Assembly (NCBI GenBank): GCA_973895155.1
Contig: OZ316892.1
Coordinates: forward strand, 25,172,001 to 25,236,000
Direction of reading: 5' to 3'
DNA length: 64,000 nucleotides
Origin: Marsupella aquatica
Taxonomy: Eukaryota > Marchantiophyta
Position 1 is the stretch's first letter. Each line of letters opens with the position of its first letter. The notes below the pieces were generated by a model. That model saw nothing but the letters and a program-made list of their open reading frames with translations, did no database searches and was not told where the DNA came from. Below, piece after piece: positions 13,481 through 26,206 of the stretch. The translations under genes were made by a program, and so were the position numbers.

Positions 13481-16400
13481 TTAATCTGCCAAGGTTGGTG
13501 AGACAGCACTACCCGGGAATTTTCCTTCGATAAAATCTTGGAAACGTTTTGCATACAGCCTTGGATCCACTGCAGAAATGGAAGAAGAATCAAACTGGAA
13601 AGATTTGATAGCATGTTCAATGCGCTTGGATATGTCGTATTCTTGCAGAATGTCGATGATGCCAAAATAGAGCACAACATCGTAGCTCTCACCAAAGATT
13701 TCCTTTTCCAGAGTCGCATTAGTATCGTTTTGATGACTTCGAGGAATCCTATCTGCTCGTGCAGGCATGTTTACTCCCAATTGTATCCGCAACCTGCATG
13801 CCAAAATGAACAGGAACATTACCTAACAGCTGCAATCCTAAGCACTACCTGCAAGTAAAAACTACTTCACACAGCATATGCCTAACACCCATGATATTTA
13901 CAACTTGATCCTGCAGAGGACACCTGACCAAGACCACTTCTCATCCGCCCTAGTCACAACCATTTATCAAGGAATCGATTCTCCGTTAATTGACGAAGTA
14001 ACCAGTTTAGGGTTTAGGGTGGATCTCGTTAAGTCCTTTTCGGTGAAATATGTACCTTGTTGCTGTTCCAGGCAGAAGTAGGTCGACTTCCCTATCTGCA
14101 CTTAACCCAGCTCCAGAAGCTCTAAGTGGGCTACCCCGTACATGAGAGCCTGCGGTTGTAGCAGGCTCTTGTCCTCGCTCACGAGCCACCAACATTAGGC
14201 CCCGAGTAGAACTCCATTCTTCTTCTAAAGGCAATTGCACTGCACACTCCCATATAGTATCTATTAGTCATGTGAGAGCAAACGCTATTACGGTACTATT
14301 TCTTCATATAGTATATATTAGTCATGTGAGAGCAAACGCTATTACGGTACTATTTCTTCATATAGTATCTATTAGTCATGTGAGAGCAAACGCTACTACG
14401 GTACTATTTCATCAACACTTCACATAATACTTAAACGACAGCCACAAAGATATGGAGGGAATTCTCGTTCAGTTGACCACAACTGCGAGAGCATGTCAAC
14501 TCTGAACAATTGGACATCAACCAGCCTACTTCAAGTCAATAAAAGTCCAGATGCGGAACCCGCCAGACAACCAAACTAAAATGATTGTCCAAATTGAACA
14601 ATATGTGACTTCGCACATTTAGCGCATGCAAACAAATACGTCCAGAACCATTATAGGACTAGAAAATACCCTCATCTGCCCCAGTCAGAGCCTCAGGGGG
14701 TGCAGCCATCTCGGGTGTTGGAGAAGGGCCAGGTGAGATTGCCGGAGGATACTGTGGTGCCCTGAAATGAAGACCTAGCAATAGGCTGTAGTCCATTATC
14801 CGTTGCTGCTCCAAAAACTGGCAATCAAGATGAATTTGCCTGATAAACACAATCAAAGACGCTGCTCAAAACATCGACTGCGATCCTCAGCATATTACTA
14901 TACGCAACAGCACAGAGGCTTTAGTTCTCAGTGCCCTTCCTATACCATTCAAATATTCGCTGGGATACAATTGGCAAACGAAACTAGCTTGCCCTCAAAT
15001 CTTACAGTCGCTCTGTTCACGGAATGCAGTACGTGGCTGAGCCTACAGTCAAAGCCAAACGAACGCCAAAATACTTGTGGACAAGGAATCAAGAGCGTAC
15101 TTGAAAAGAGCTTCTCTCCAAGTGGGGTCAAGACGAAAAACGAAGTCCAAATCTAAATCCTTGAGAACTGTGTTCTCGTCAATTTCAACTTTGTCAGCGG
15201 AACGTCCCTGGGAGGATCCTTTCAAATCAAACCGCCGATGAATTCGGAGCTCCGTGCAAAACATGTTACCCATCACAATGAAACATACCTGCCAAATCAA
15301 ATGTCTGTTGTTAGCGTAAGTAGTCATAGTCACTACAGTGAAACATAATTAAAAAAGAAGAAGATAAAACTGGACAGATGAGCTCAGCAACAGTAGATTG
15401 TGCAAAGGTGGGATGAGAGAACAGCTTCCACTACTGACCGAGGGTAAGGCCTCGCTGCGGGACTGTGCATCTGGGGACCGCCGTGACCCCTGACCAACAT
15501 TAAAGCGAGAAACTGGATAAATGGACAGTACTTTGCAGCGAATATGGTGCCATAACACTAGCAGCAATACAGTGTTAAAGCTTGGCCTGTGCGAAAGAGA
15601 GAAATTACCAAGACAAGAATCCTTCAGAGAGGATTTCCCCAGCAAGCACCCTCTTGGCTCTTCTAAAGATGCCGATGACCCAAAGCACAGCTTTGCTTCC
15701 ATCAGGTACGACAACGGTGGACTACACGAGGAACTTTAACAAGAACAATGTGACAAGTAATGAAACATACCTTGTGACCACCATAGGGTTTAACACGATG
15801 TAGACCAAAGAACTTTGTAATCAGAGTATTCTCATGAGTCTTTACGTGCTCAAGATAAGCCGGGAGCATTGCCAGAAGAACCTGCATGTACGTCACAAGT
15901 TAGGACAAAGTACACATATAGGATATCATAACTTCAATATGAGATCAAAATTAGAGCCCACTTGGGAAGAATAATCATATTTTCAGTCACATAATGCTGA
16001 CTTCCATCACCGATAAATGAGTTCGCTCAGAAACGACCTTCTAGCGACAGAGGTGCACACCAATCATTCAAAAGACAAATTCAATCAGCAACTCAAATTT
16101 CATGGTCATACCGCACTAAGTTTCTGCTGCCTACAAATCTACACTGACCTTCACTTCAGCTTTCCGCATTGTTTTAATGTAAAACCGGTCATCATGAGAT
16201 ACATAGAACACGCTGCCGCTTTTACCAGGAGAAGTAAGCTCTCTAAGTGCATCATTTCCGCATATCGAAAGCATGTAATCAGCTGCATCAATTTTAAATA
16301 GTTCTCTGAGGTGCCTGCAGGAATAAGTAATAAGAAGGTCAGTGATAAGAAGGTCAGTGAACTCAATTGGAACAGCTCGAGCTGCCTACGAGAAACGAAC

Positions 16401-18361
16401 AGCTTCGGAGAAGCAGGATCACCATACCCTGCTAAGGCTATCCGCCTGAGCCACCATCTGCAGTTGCTGCATATAAAAACCCAAAATTGTCTGAAGACGT
16501 AGGCAAGGGTGAAATTTAGAGAAAAGCTAACCTGAACACCATTGGACAGTAATCTTTCCATCTGAAGTCGGACGACTGATGAGGCGGCGTGAGTGATGTC
16601 CCAGACTTAGGAAACTTTACACTAAGACTTGCTCGATATCCAAAATCTGCTGGACTGAGTTCAGTCTTTGGCTCTGGTGTGATTTTGCCAACTGTGTACC
16701 TGCGAATTGTCACGAAGCGTTGGTTACTGTTATCTTGCACGAACTACCTTCAATCTCATTCAACAACCTAAGTTTCCAATATCAAGTGCAAGTGCTGTGA
16801 TGCCAACATTCAGTTTGAGACACTTCCTGGGAACAAGAAGCACGAAAAGCAGATGCGAATCATAACAGACAGCTTGCACTACAGAAGCAGTTCATACTAC
16901 ACAGTTATTGACAGAACTTAACCTGATTCCAAGCTGAAGGTTCATCATAAGATCATAACTCCTATGCCCTTTATATATAGTTTCTCCGGGTCTCTTGATC
17001 TCTTTAACCAAGCGACGCTGACGCCTCCTGGCACTCCTTGGAAGTGGGGCACCAACATCTATCAACAGTTCACTTATTAGCACCCCCTGCACATACTCCC
17101 TTTCTACAATCGGTGGTGCTAGTGGAACTACACTTTCTAATGAATGCCTCCCATTATCTCCTCCTTCGTCTACTTCCAAAATTGGCTGTCCTGCCAAGCT
17201 AGGATTGCCTGTTTCCAAACCCAGCACCATCTCAAGAGCACCCTCTAGACTCCATCGCCTTTCTAACGAAGGTCCTCTGCGAAGTTGGCTGTCTGGCAGT
17301 TTACCATCACTAGAAGAAACATTTACAGAAGAAGATGAGCGACTCCCTCTGCGAGACACTGTATATTGCTCATTGTCAGAGAATGACGATACTCTGAAGT
17401 TGTTTTTCCGAGGAACAGGCCCAAGGTCATCCCTAATTGCTTTAGGAACGCCATTCCGAAATCCATCTGCCCGTTGACTCCCAGTTGGATAAAACACGCC
17501 CCTCCCATCCTTCAATCCTCTGCTCCATGTCCCAACATATTTACCTCCGTTTTGCCAAGTGTAGGTGCCATGTCCATGCTCCAATCCATCAACCCATTGA
17601 CCATCAAACTTGTCTCCACTGGCCCAAGTCAGGACACCTCTCCCACACATGGTCCCATTCTTCCATTCACCGAGATACTCATTGCCATTTTTCCATCGAT
17701 ATCGACCGTAGCCCTCAGGAACCCCTTGCTTCCAGGACCCTTCATAAACATCACCATTTCTATAGCTCTTACGCCCAAGGCCATGCTTCACGTTCATGTT
17801 CCAGTGCCCTTTGTAAGTGGTGCCATCAGTTCCAGTGTAAGTCCCCACTCCATGCATAAAACCTCCTTGGAAGTCCCCTTCGTAAGTGGCTCCTGACGGC
17901 CATGATATCTTTCCTCTGCCAGTTTTCTTACCCCTTCCCCACTCCCCCTCATACATGCACCCATCAGACCACAAATACTTGCCATTTCCTTCTGGAAGGC
18001 TCCCTTGCCAGGATCCCACGTAGAAGTCTCCATTGGGCAATTGCTTTTCCCCAGTAAACTGCGTGAGGGGGATCCCAACATCGGGTGGGGCCTTCACCTG
18101 CTCTTCCGCAGGAGCAACATGGACACCTGACGAAACTTCGACTAAAGGGCGAGGATCTCGAGGCAAGTCCTCCTCATCGTCGACATGGGCCACAGGGCCA
18201 GACATGCAGAAAGCCCCCGTCGGAGCAATCTTTTCAGGGGCTACTGCACGCTTTCTTGTCTTCCACTGCAAATCGTCTATAAGGTTACGAACTACATGTC
18301 CTGTATTATGCAGGAGGACATTGCCTCTGTGCCCACTCTCGTTATCTTTTAACTTCGCCAC
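13481..18361 (-). CDS. PIP5K: Phosphatidylinositol-4-phosphate 5-kinase with MORN repeats
   Basis: Makes PI(4,5)P2 from PI4P at the plasma membrane. Eight coding exons: 18361-16923, 16699-16532, 16314-16149, 15881-15771, 15288-15101, 14839-14670, 14239-14056, 13793-13481. All have GT-AG borders with matching phases and total 2739 nt (912 aa). Exon 1 encodes eight MORN repeats (YEGEW/YKGHW type), the architecture of plant PIP5Ks, then a Ser-rich and basic linker. Later exons carry the lipid-kinase domain: [13 protein letters not shown], the PGKSGSVFY loop, [11 protein letters not shown] with the likely ATP-binding Lys, [15 protein letters not shown] with the catalytic Asp, and the C-terminal [10 protein letters not shown] and SAVDPRLY segments. 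The C-terminus (after the RFQDFI segment) differs slightly from usual, and an extra small 3' exon is possible. Exon 7 is in a variable linker and supported by its continuity into [12 protein letters not shown]. Confidence 0.93.
14006..14019 (-). repeat. Two telomere-type TTTAGGG units inside PIP5K intron 7
   Basis: Two adjacent TTTAGGG words (on the plus strand) lie in the intron between the last two coding exons. Such telo-box motifs are common in plant genes and may be chance or a transcription-factor site; nothing here proves a function. Confidence 0.4.
14251..14412. repeat. Minisatellite, 3 x 54 bp, in PIP5K intron 6
   Basis: Three nearly identical 54-bp units starting at 14251, 14305 and 14359, each containing GTCATGTGAGAGCAAACGCT. 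The array begins only 12 bp from the first base of PIP5K exon 7 (14239), that is, immediately upstream of its splice acceptor in the direction of transcription. Length changes here would alter intron 6 (14669-14240) and possibly the branch-site region. Confidence 0.9.
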
Positions 18362-21330
18362 TGTGAAAGACTACAGAATCCACCGCAAAACTGGGTGCAA
18401 AATTGGCAGAATCCACGAGTCACATCGATAAGCGACAAACCACTGAATTCTGGAGAACAGCAAGAAAGATCTCTACTTCTTCCGGTGTCCGCTAGACCCA
18501 CTTGTTTCAGATCCAGAATCAAAATTTCCGTACTAGACGTAGTCCAATTCCTCCACAGGAATGTCAGATTCAGACCAAGGAAGATCAACCTACCACTCTA
18601 ATGATCTCGATATAGCAGCGAACGATACGACTGCAAGAACGTTAATTCAGATATAGCAGCCAAAGGTTTCCATGGTAATATTTGAAGCAGCTGTCGCGAT
18701 TCTCATCTACACCAAGCTAAGTGTTTTCAGACTCTTTAAGAACCCATATCCAGTGTCCACTGCAAGAATGCTTTGGACACCCTCTGGTCCACATTGTCGC
18801 AAACTCCTATCCTGGAGTCTAGTCCTTGACAACTCCCAGAGCATTATTCAAAATTCAACCAGGAAAAGAACCTTCCTTATAATAGCACTACACCACTGTT
18901 CGGAATACGGTCCGTTGGACACCACCCACAGTCCGCAAAGCTTGTAACACACCTCTCAGTAATCAGGTACGGATACCAGTAACTTTCTCTTCCAAAGTTT
19001 ATGACTCTCTTGCTGATAATAGAACCATCGTTGCAAATGACCACCTCGAAATATGTAGACCTGCTCATCAATCCAACGTGCATGATATCACTTTCACAAA
19101 ATCAAGTATTCTACTAGTAAATGTGATGTCAAAGACGATAATTGGAACCACTTTCAATAAGACCACTCAATAGCAAAACATTTTCTGAAAGTCTAAAACC
19201 TTCACAGGTATTCTAACATGAATCGAGTGATCTTTTTCATCCACTAGCATGCTTGCAGACATATGTACATGAGGTTCTCGTGATGATGAAGGGTATGTAT
19301 CCATCCACTTGTAGAAATTCAAGAGTGTCATCCGCTCAAAAATCTATGGCAAAGAATCGTCACCATCCATAATATGACAGGGCAACCGATTCACAATGCG
19401 AATGAGGACTATCCAGCAAAACGTACAGCACAATACCTAATCTATTCCTTGCCCATAGTCACTGGAGAAGGACAAGACGAGTAAAAAAATAATTAACAAT
19501 AGAACTGGGCGGACGACCACAAAACTGGGAACAGTGTTCATAAACAACTCAGACAGAGAGTTCGAGATAAATTGACAAAGCTGGAAATTGGCTGTTGAAT
19601 GATTTCAAAAACCAAACGTACTCAGGTTTAGGGGAAGGGATGCCGGGAAGGAAATTGGGAAGATACGTCAGAAAACAATGTTGCACAAGCGTTAGCACAG
19701 CACAAGAAAACGAAGCCCCAAGGACTCCAGACTTTGGAGATAAACTGTGGGTAACCCGTTTCACCATACGTCGGAAGCAAAAGCATTCTTGTCCTACTTT
19801 TCACATTATCAAGTAATGTGTGGAAATGGCACATATAAACAAAGGGTGCCCCAACTACTAGGCCCTTGTCATAACTTTCAAATCCTAAAGAGAGAACGGA
19901 TGATTCCTTAGCGAGGGCTCTGAGAAGTGAAAAGGATACAGAAGAACTTGAATATAAAACTGCAAGAAGTAAACGAATCCAACCACGAGCGGGTCCAAAC
20001 ACAAATGTTGCAGTAACCGGACTAGAATCCGGAGGAAACTTTCTCGCAAATGGAATTAGCTTGGGGAAAGTAGCAAAGGTGTAAATCAGGGGCAGACCTT
20101 TCAACTAACGAGAATACTGGGCGTAATATTTGGGCAACGACAACTTTAGGCTTAGTAATTACCTCCAAGGAGTATTCAACTTGGACGACACTCGACTAGA
20201 ACGAGCCTCTTCGACATACCTAGAACGACAAAGCAAAAACAAAGGCAAACACAAGCACAAACACAAACGATGCATTCCTACAGAAACAATAGGAAGCACA
20301 TTAAGCGTCAATCCAACGCACACCCTCTCGGTCTTCATTGCCGCGAGAAGACTAGCACACATGCAACAAATCTTGCGTGAATAAGGAGTCCTATCCAAGC
20401 TCACTGGGCCCAGTAGACACCTGAAATTGGCGGCGAGATGAATTTGGCTCCGACTCTCATCAACAATGTGTATGAGTTCCGGCAGCAGTCTACTGTAGCA
20501 CTACTTGGAAAACTGGACGAAACGAGATGGCATCAGCAGATGCTCCTCTAAAGGATGCTCGCACATGTGTGACTGCCGTCGACAGAAAAACTCTGTTCGC
20601 GACTCTGAAGCCCACCCGACTTCAATAAAACACTACATCATATCCCGACCACTGATGTCTAAGTCTGGCATCCTCGACACACAACATCCGCACCTCAAAC
20701 TCGTTCGACCAAACCCGCTGGCTGACAAACTTCACGGCCAACGAGGGATGGATCCATAATCGAGTCTTGCGGCGGTCAACAGACGTAAAATAACAGGCTT
20801 CGGAGATTCTAGAGGAACTCGGAGCATCCGAAGAAAGAGGAATTACGTATTCGACTCGATCTATCGTAGAAATGATTAAACTTCCCCAAGATAGAACACC
20901 TGCCCGGCGCAATGGAGTCGCCCTCGACACAGATGTATGCAGAGGGTGAGAATACTAAGGCTGTCATCGCGACAAAGCTGAACCGTGGAACGACGGCCAA
21001 CCATTACCAACGGCTAGAAATCAGGTGATCAACCGAAGATGTAACATCCAACTGGTCGCAACACAAGAGACCAATGGAGGACAATTGCAGTAAATGAGCA
21101 AGCTCGTTTCTAAGGGCAACAGCCACTACAAATGCCGAGTCAAAAGCGGGTCGATTGACGGTCCTTACTTGCAATTTGAGATGCCTACTGACGGAAATCA
21201 AGACGCCGTCTTTCCACCATATCACTCGGTCTCATCTCCCGCACACGGTACAGAGAACTTCTTCAACATTCGCGTCCCAAAACTTTTCCTTGCGATGCCA
21301 CCGCCATTCTCCTCTACTCCTCTACTCCTC
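18362..21330. other. PIP5K upstream region, no exon recognised
   Basis: Probably contains the PIP5K 5' leader and promoter, perhaps with a 5'-UTR intron. Several open frames of 80-160 codons exist (for example on the minus strand at 19628-20104), but none shows a domain, conserved motif or plausible exon chain. Confidence 0.4.
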
Positions 21331-21339
21331 CAGTCTCTC

Positions 21340-21821
21340 GTCACTATCCCCTCCACATTCCCCAAACCTTCCCGATCACAAAAACACCTCCTACTCCTCC
21401 TTCTGCTCCTCTTCTCAGAAACCTACCAACCAACCCTTGCGTTCTTGACCTTTCCAGTCCAATTTCCTTCCTTTTCCTTGCCTTTCCAAATCGACCTTCG
21501 ATTCCGCAGATGTCCCCCCCTCCATATCTTGTCCTGCTGCTCTCCTTCACGACCAAAACAGCCCTGTCTCCTTCCTTCCTTGCCACAAATCGCGCTCCCC
21601 TCCTCTTCCTCCTCCCTCTCCCCTCCCGTCCTCCCAGCCTTTACTTCCCCACTGCATCAGCAGATTCACAGTCGTCGTCCTCCTCCTCCTCTGTCCTCAC
21701 CCCGCCAACATCACCGTTCTCGGTCCTCCTGCTTCGTCGACGAATATAACACCACCTCCACCCGAACCTCAACCCCACCAAACCAAAACCAAACCAAACC
21801 AAACCCACGCACGCACGCACG

Positions 21822-21853
<32 letters not shown>

Positions 21854-21960
21854 TCTCGTCCAATCGATCAGCCGAACAACCTCAAGCTCTCTCTCGTCTC
21901 TCACTCCCTCTCCGCTCTCTCGGATCGTTCCTCCCTGGCTCTCCCTACTTCACCTCTGAT
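21340..21960. repeat. Pyrimidine-rich low-complexity block with CACG and GCCT simple repeats
   Basis: The plus strand is strongly C+T biased (CTCCTCCT and TCTCTC runs). At 21807-21820 there is an ACGC-type repeat, followed directly by eight GCCT units at 21821-21852. The block sustains an open frame of 394 codons (21094-22278), but the product is only a Ser/Pro/Leu-rich string expected from composition. Read on the minus strand the block is GA-rich, as is common in plant 5' leaders, so it may belong to a PIP5K leader exon; this is not shown. Confidence 0.7.
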
Positions 21961-22212
21961 GCCCGGCATCGCATGTCCAGAAAGCTCACACACTACCATC
22001 ACCACGCAGGGGTCGATCATCCCGGCCCCGACCGACCAAGCCAGAGAGATGTCGACCCAAACGAGACCGACCACGCTGCACGCAGCAAGGACGACGAGCT
22101 TGAGCTACGGTATCCGCAGCACGACATACAGACACTAGTAGTAGTAGTACATTATTGTTGTGGAGACCGAACGAGAGAGAGAGCGACAGAGCGAGAGAGA
22201 GAATTGCCCCGC

Positions 22213-22255
22213 GATTACCGTACTTTCAAACTACTTGCGCCCGTTTACGGTAATC
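22213..22255. repeat. 10-bp perfect inverted repeat, 23-nt spacer
   Basis: GATTACCGTA at 22213 pairs with TACGGTAATC ending at 22255. It sits just beyond the pyrimidine-rich block. It could be a hairpin or the edge of a small element; no target duplication was seen. Confidence 0.6.
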
Positions 22256-25200
22256 AGGGCATGTCTGGGCATCACTAACGCGCATCAAGGTACCACTTTA
22301 ATCGCCCACTGACAGGTGATTACAGTAATGGTAGCGTGGGTAGTGCTTTGTGATGGACGAAAAGTTCCTTTGACTTGCTCTCAAACTGTCATGAGTGGGG
22401 GCATTTTTAATATTTCCAATCTAAAGAGTTTTTTAGGAGTGGTTTTCTGGGCATTTTGTCGACACCCAGCAAAAACACGTGGTCACTCACTCACTATACT
22501 TTAATTCACATAAACCGCGTTTTCCACCCTGGTTCTGGAAAATTTGATCCTGAAAGCTCTCATTTTTTTTTACACTGTTATATGGAGAGATATGTTTAGT
22601 AGACCCCCTTCAGGAAAAAGTTTACTTAATCAACCCCCTCGATACTTTTCTCCAATCTGGATCGTTGATGGTCCTTTCGATTTCAGATCTGGACTGTTGA
22701 TAGACCTCAGGGGATCGATCAAGTAACAACTTGCATTTTGGGGGTTAAAATACCTCCTGTTATATCGCACATCACTAGTCTCCTAAACTCAATTTTTTAG
22801 TTATTCTTCTAACTTAATTTGAGCTATGAAGGCTGTTTTCTTTGTTATTCTATCCATTTTCTAATAAGCTAAAATATCATATAAGTTTCTTCTCTTTCTC
22901 TGCATACCATCCCATTACCTTTTTCAATTAAATTATTTACAATAGTTTGTAATTTTGCCCCTTTTCAGGCCTCTGTATCTATATTAAAATCCTGTTGCAA
23001 AGGGCAGGACTCGCTTCAAGGGTCAATCTTGATAATATGTTTAGTTTGTAAATATTATTACCATGGCTCCCTTGGCCTGCTCCTCCTTACCGTGTGCACA
23101 CAATCTAAGACTTGTGCACCCCTATCGTTCCCCTTGTTCACCGTTTGGAAGTTTATAATCATTTCCAGTACTTCATTACAAATGAATCTTTTAATAAGGT
23201 TAGATGTGATATGATGACATAGTTTTTGTATACTTTTCAATAAGTCAAAATAGAAATACATTAGAATGATAAGAAGGCATTACAATGAACATACAATATC
23301 ATATTCAATTGTATTACTTTCATTGGCTTGGAGCCTAATCAGCTTACTCTGTCTTTGAGATTTTTTATTTGTACTTTTGTTTCAAGTAGCCTCAGACAAG
23401 GTGCTTCTTTGTATTATTGGACTTGAAATTGTTTTTGCCCCCTTCTTAATGTTTGTAATTTTCTTGACCACCTCTTCATATCTATATTTATTTTTCAATC
23501 TTGCCCATCCTTTGCTGGAATAGGCATTTTTATCTTCACATTTAAATTACATTAAATTGACAATTCCCCAAGAAATGCATATACAAGGGACACTCTAAGC
23601 TATCTTTTTTCAAGAATGTGAGAAGAAAACATTTCAAGATAATACCATCTGCTCCCCTTATTCTAAATTGATGGTTTTGAGTGACTCGTGTCACTAACCA
23701 AAGACATTATGAGAGAAATATGAAAAGGCCGTCATTTTATAACATGCATTGATAATCTCTCAAAACCAGAACAGTTGCGTACAACAAAGACTACATTTGG
23801 ACATAAAAGTGAAAAGTGAAGCCATCACTTTGTAATATCATGAGAAGTGAGAAGAGGGCACAGGCACTGAGTCACCCAAAACTAGCATATTTTTGCTGTA
23901 AAGTAAATCATAAAAAATTCATCCATACTCTAGCAAAGTATGATGCTATTATTCATATTAACATCGTGATCTGTTAGAGGGGGACACACTAAGCTAGTTT
24001 CTTTCCCTTTGGACTTACTCACACCTTTAGATAATTAAAAGAAAATTGTGTTTCTGATTTACCTAGATATGATAGTTGTAAAACCTTTTTTATACCATTC
24101 AGAGAAGGTTACTTAAAGTTGGAGCAACCCCGTTGTGAGTGGTCGTTGTACGTTGTCCTAGACAAGATTTTTTTGAGTGTGATTTTTTGCATTTTCTCAT
24201 CTAGCCAACCCTAGTGTTTATGAATTATTTCTAAAAAAACCATATTTTCTTATTTCTCCTCACCTGACCTCAATTTCCTCCACTGTCTTAACCCAAGAAT
24301 AAATTTTCAGCCCAACTTTTCTGGAACGTAACTTATTGTGCCGAGTGCCAAGAAATTATAAATGACCATTATTTGCGCGACCGAATTCTTATTATGGTAC
24401 GGTCCCTGACCGACCCTAATCTCGTTCTATTACTGCTAACTAATCAATGCGATCGACCGTTAGGAACGGGATTAATGGTCGAGGTTAGGGTTAGTGTCGA
24501 CCACCACTAATTAATTTCGTTGTAATTACTCTCCGATTACACCAGTCCTTGCAGTGTGGTATAACTACGGTACTGGACTACAGTAGACTCTGGTTAGGCA
24601 GGGAGCCAGGGAAAGGGTCTACAAGGGGTGGGTTGGCCATCCCGGTCAAACCTCGGCCCTTAATCTACTCATACATCTTTAGGCAGTCCCTGAGTCCCTC
24701 TAAACCGTGTTTGAAAACTAATATGAAAGCACTTTTCGAGAAAGAGGAAAAAAAAACATATGCGTATTGTAAGACGGTATTGTCACATCTCATAGGCTGG
24801 ATGGACCATATCCATCCAAGGATCCATCCCATATAAGGTCGGAAAAATGGCTTTTTACTAACCTATGTCCCAAAGTGTTCATAATTATCACCCTGTCCCC
24901 CAAATTATCTTAATTCCTAAGTTTGCTCTCTTTTTTCATATTGATTATTCTAACTCCTCTATTGAACCCAAGGTAAATCCAGCATTGGTCGCCTGCCACA
25001 TGGCAAGGTACTATATGCCACACGCAACCCTGGCTGGTTCAGAATTTACCTTAACCTGGGCTGATTCATTCCCATTTTTACAATTTATGGAGCACTGGGC
25101 TGGCTCCTGTGCGTTGCAGTAAGACAGCCCCGACCCGGCTTCCTCCCCACCCAACTTACCCGCAAACGCAGGCCTGACAACATGGCCTGAGACATGGCCA

Positions 25201-26088
25201 CCCTTTCCTTCCCTTTGCCTGTCGGGTACTCCCTAAATTGTCATAACGGGAGTGAGTCGGCCTGGGTTAGGGTAGAACTGGCCGGGGTTCAGTGTGGTGA
25301 ATAGTGCCTTGACACACGGCAAGTGACCAACAATGAACGACCTCAGGTTAATTACTAAATTTGGAGCAACCCATTTAGGGGTTTACTTAGTAATTATTTG
25401 GGAGACAACTTGATAATTACTGTCAATTTTGGGGATAGGTTAGTAAAAATCTCTTTGGACAAAGTCATGGTACAGCTGTTACAACAAAAGTTTAGTCTTG
25501 CGACACCATACAATAGGCTCTCTCTAAGTGCACACTCCGTGGAAGAAGAAACTGAGGTGCACATTTCACACATTTGCATTACATGACAAGTGATAAATCA
25601 TTGAAATGTGCATTTATTGATAAGACCTACATTGCCTTCATGTTCCATGGCCACTCTGTCAGTGAACATTCTAGAGACATTCAAGGGTTACAGAAATTCA
25701 ATCCAATGGTGATAATACTCAACTGGACACGTAACGAACAGTTGAGTATTTATCCAATGGAGTTTGAAAATCTTCTGTGATGGTTGTTTAGGTTGGCATC
25801 ACAAGCGATGTTCAAACTCCATAGTGTAAACATACAAGTAGTCTAAGATTGTTTTGCTCAGAAAGCAGGCTCCAAGCAAGCCAGACCCATTTTGATCTAC
25901 TAGTGTTTGCAAAGTAGATTATTTAACTTATTACTTTACTCTATGGCTAGTATGGATATTACTAATTAGAAACTGACTAGCAACATCAACTAGCAAGTGA
26001 ATCAAATTATTTCGAGGATTTCATGAAGCTTAGGTACGATCAGTAATAGGAAAAACTGAAACTTGTTACTACCATGGTGGTTGAGATG

Positions 26089-26206
26089 AAATTACTAGCT
26101 ATAGTTTTGAGTTCTAAATAATACATTAAATTACTAGCTATAGTTTTGACGTTCTAGATAACAAGTTAAATTATTAGCTATAGTTTTGAGTTCTAAATAA
26201 CAAAAT
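26089..26206. repeat. Imperfect tandem repeat, 3 x 39-40 bp
   Basis: The word TTA(C/T)TAGCTATAGTTTTGA starts at 26092, 26131 and 26171, each followed by GTTCTA(A/G)ATAA. The copies differ by single substitutions and one-base indels. Confidence 0.8.

Noticed and set aside
17205-18431. Plus-strand frames of 90-140 codons opposite PIP5K exon 1
   Set aside because: Antisense shadows of the MORN repeats.
19628-20104. 158-codon minus-strand frame upstream of PIP5K
   Set aside because: No motif, no splice context and an amino-acid make-up consistent with chance.
21094-22278. 394-codon plus-strand open frame
   Set aside because: It coincides with the pyrimidine-rich block and simple repeats; the product is a Ser/Pro/Leu string with no domain, so the open frame follows from base composition.
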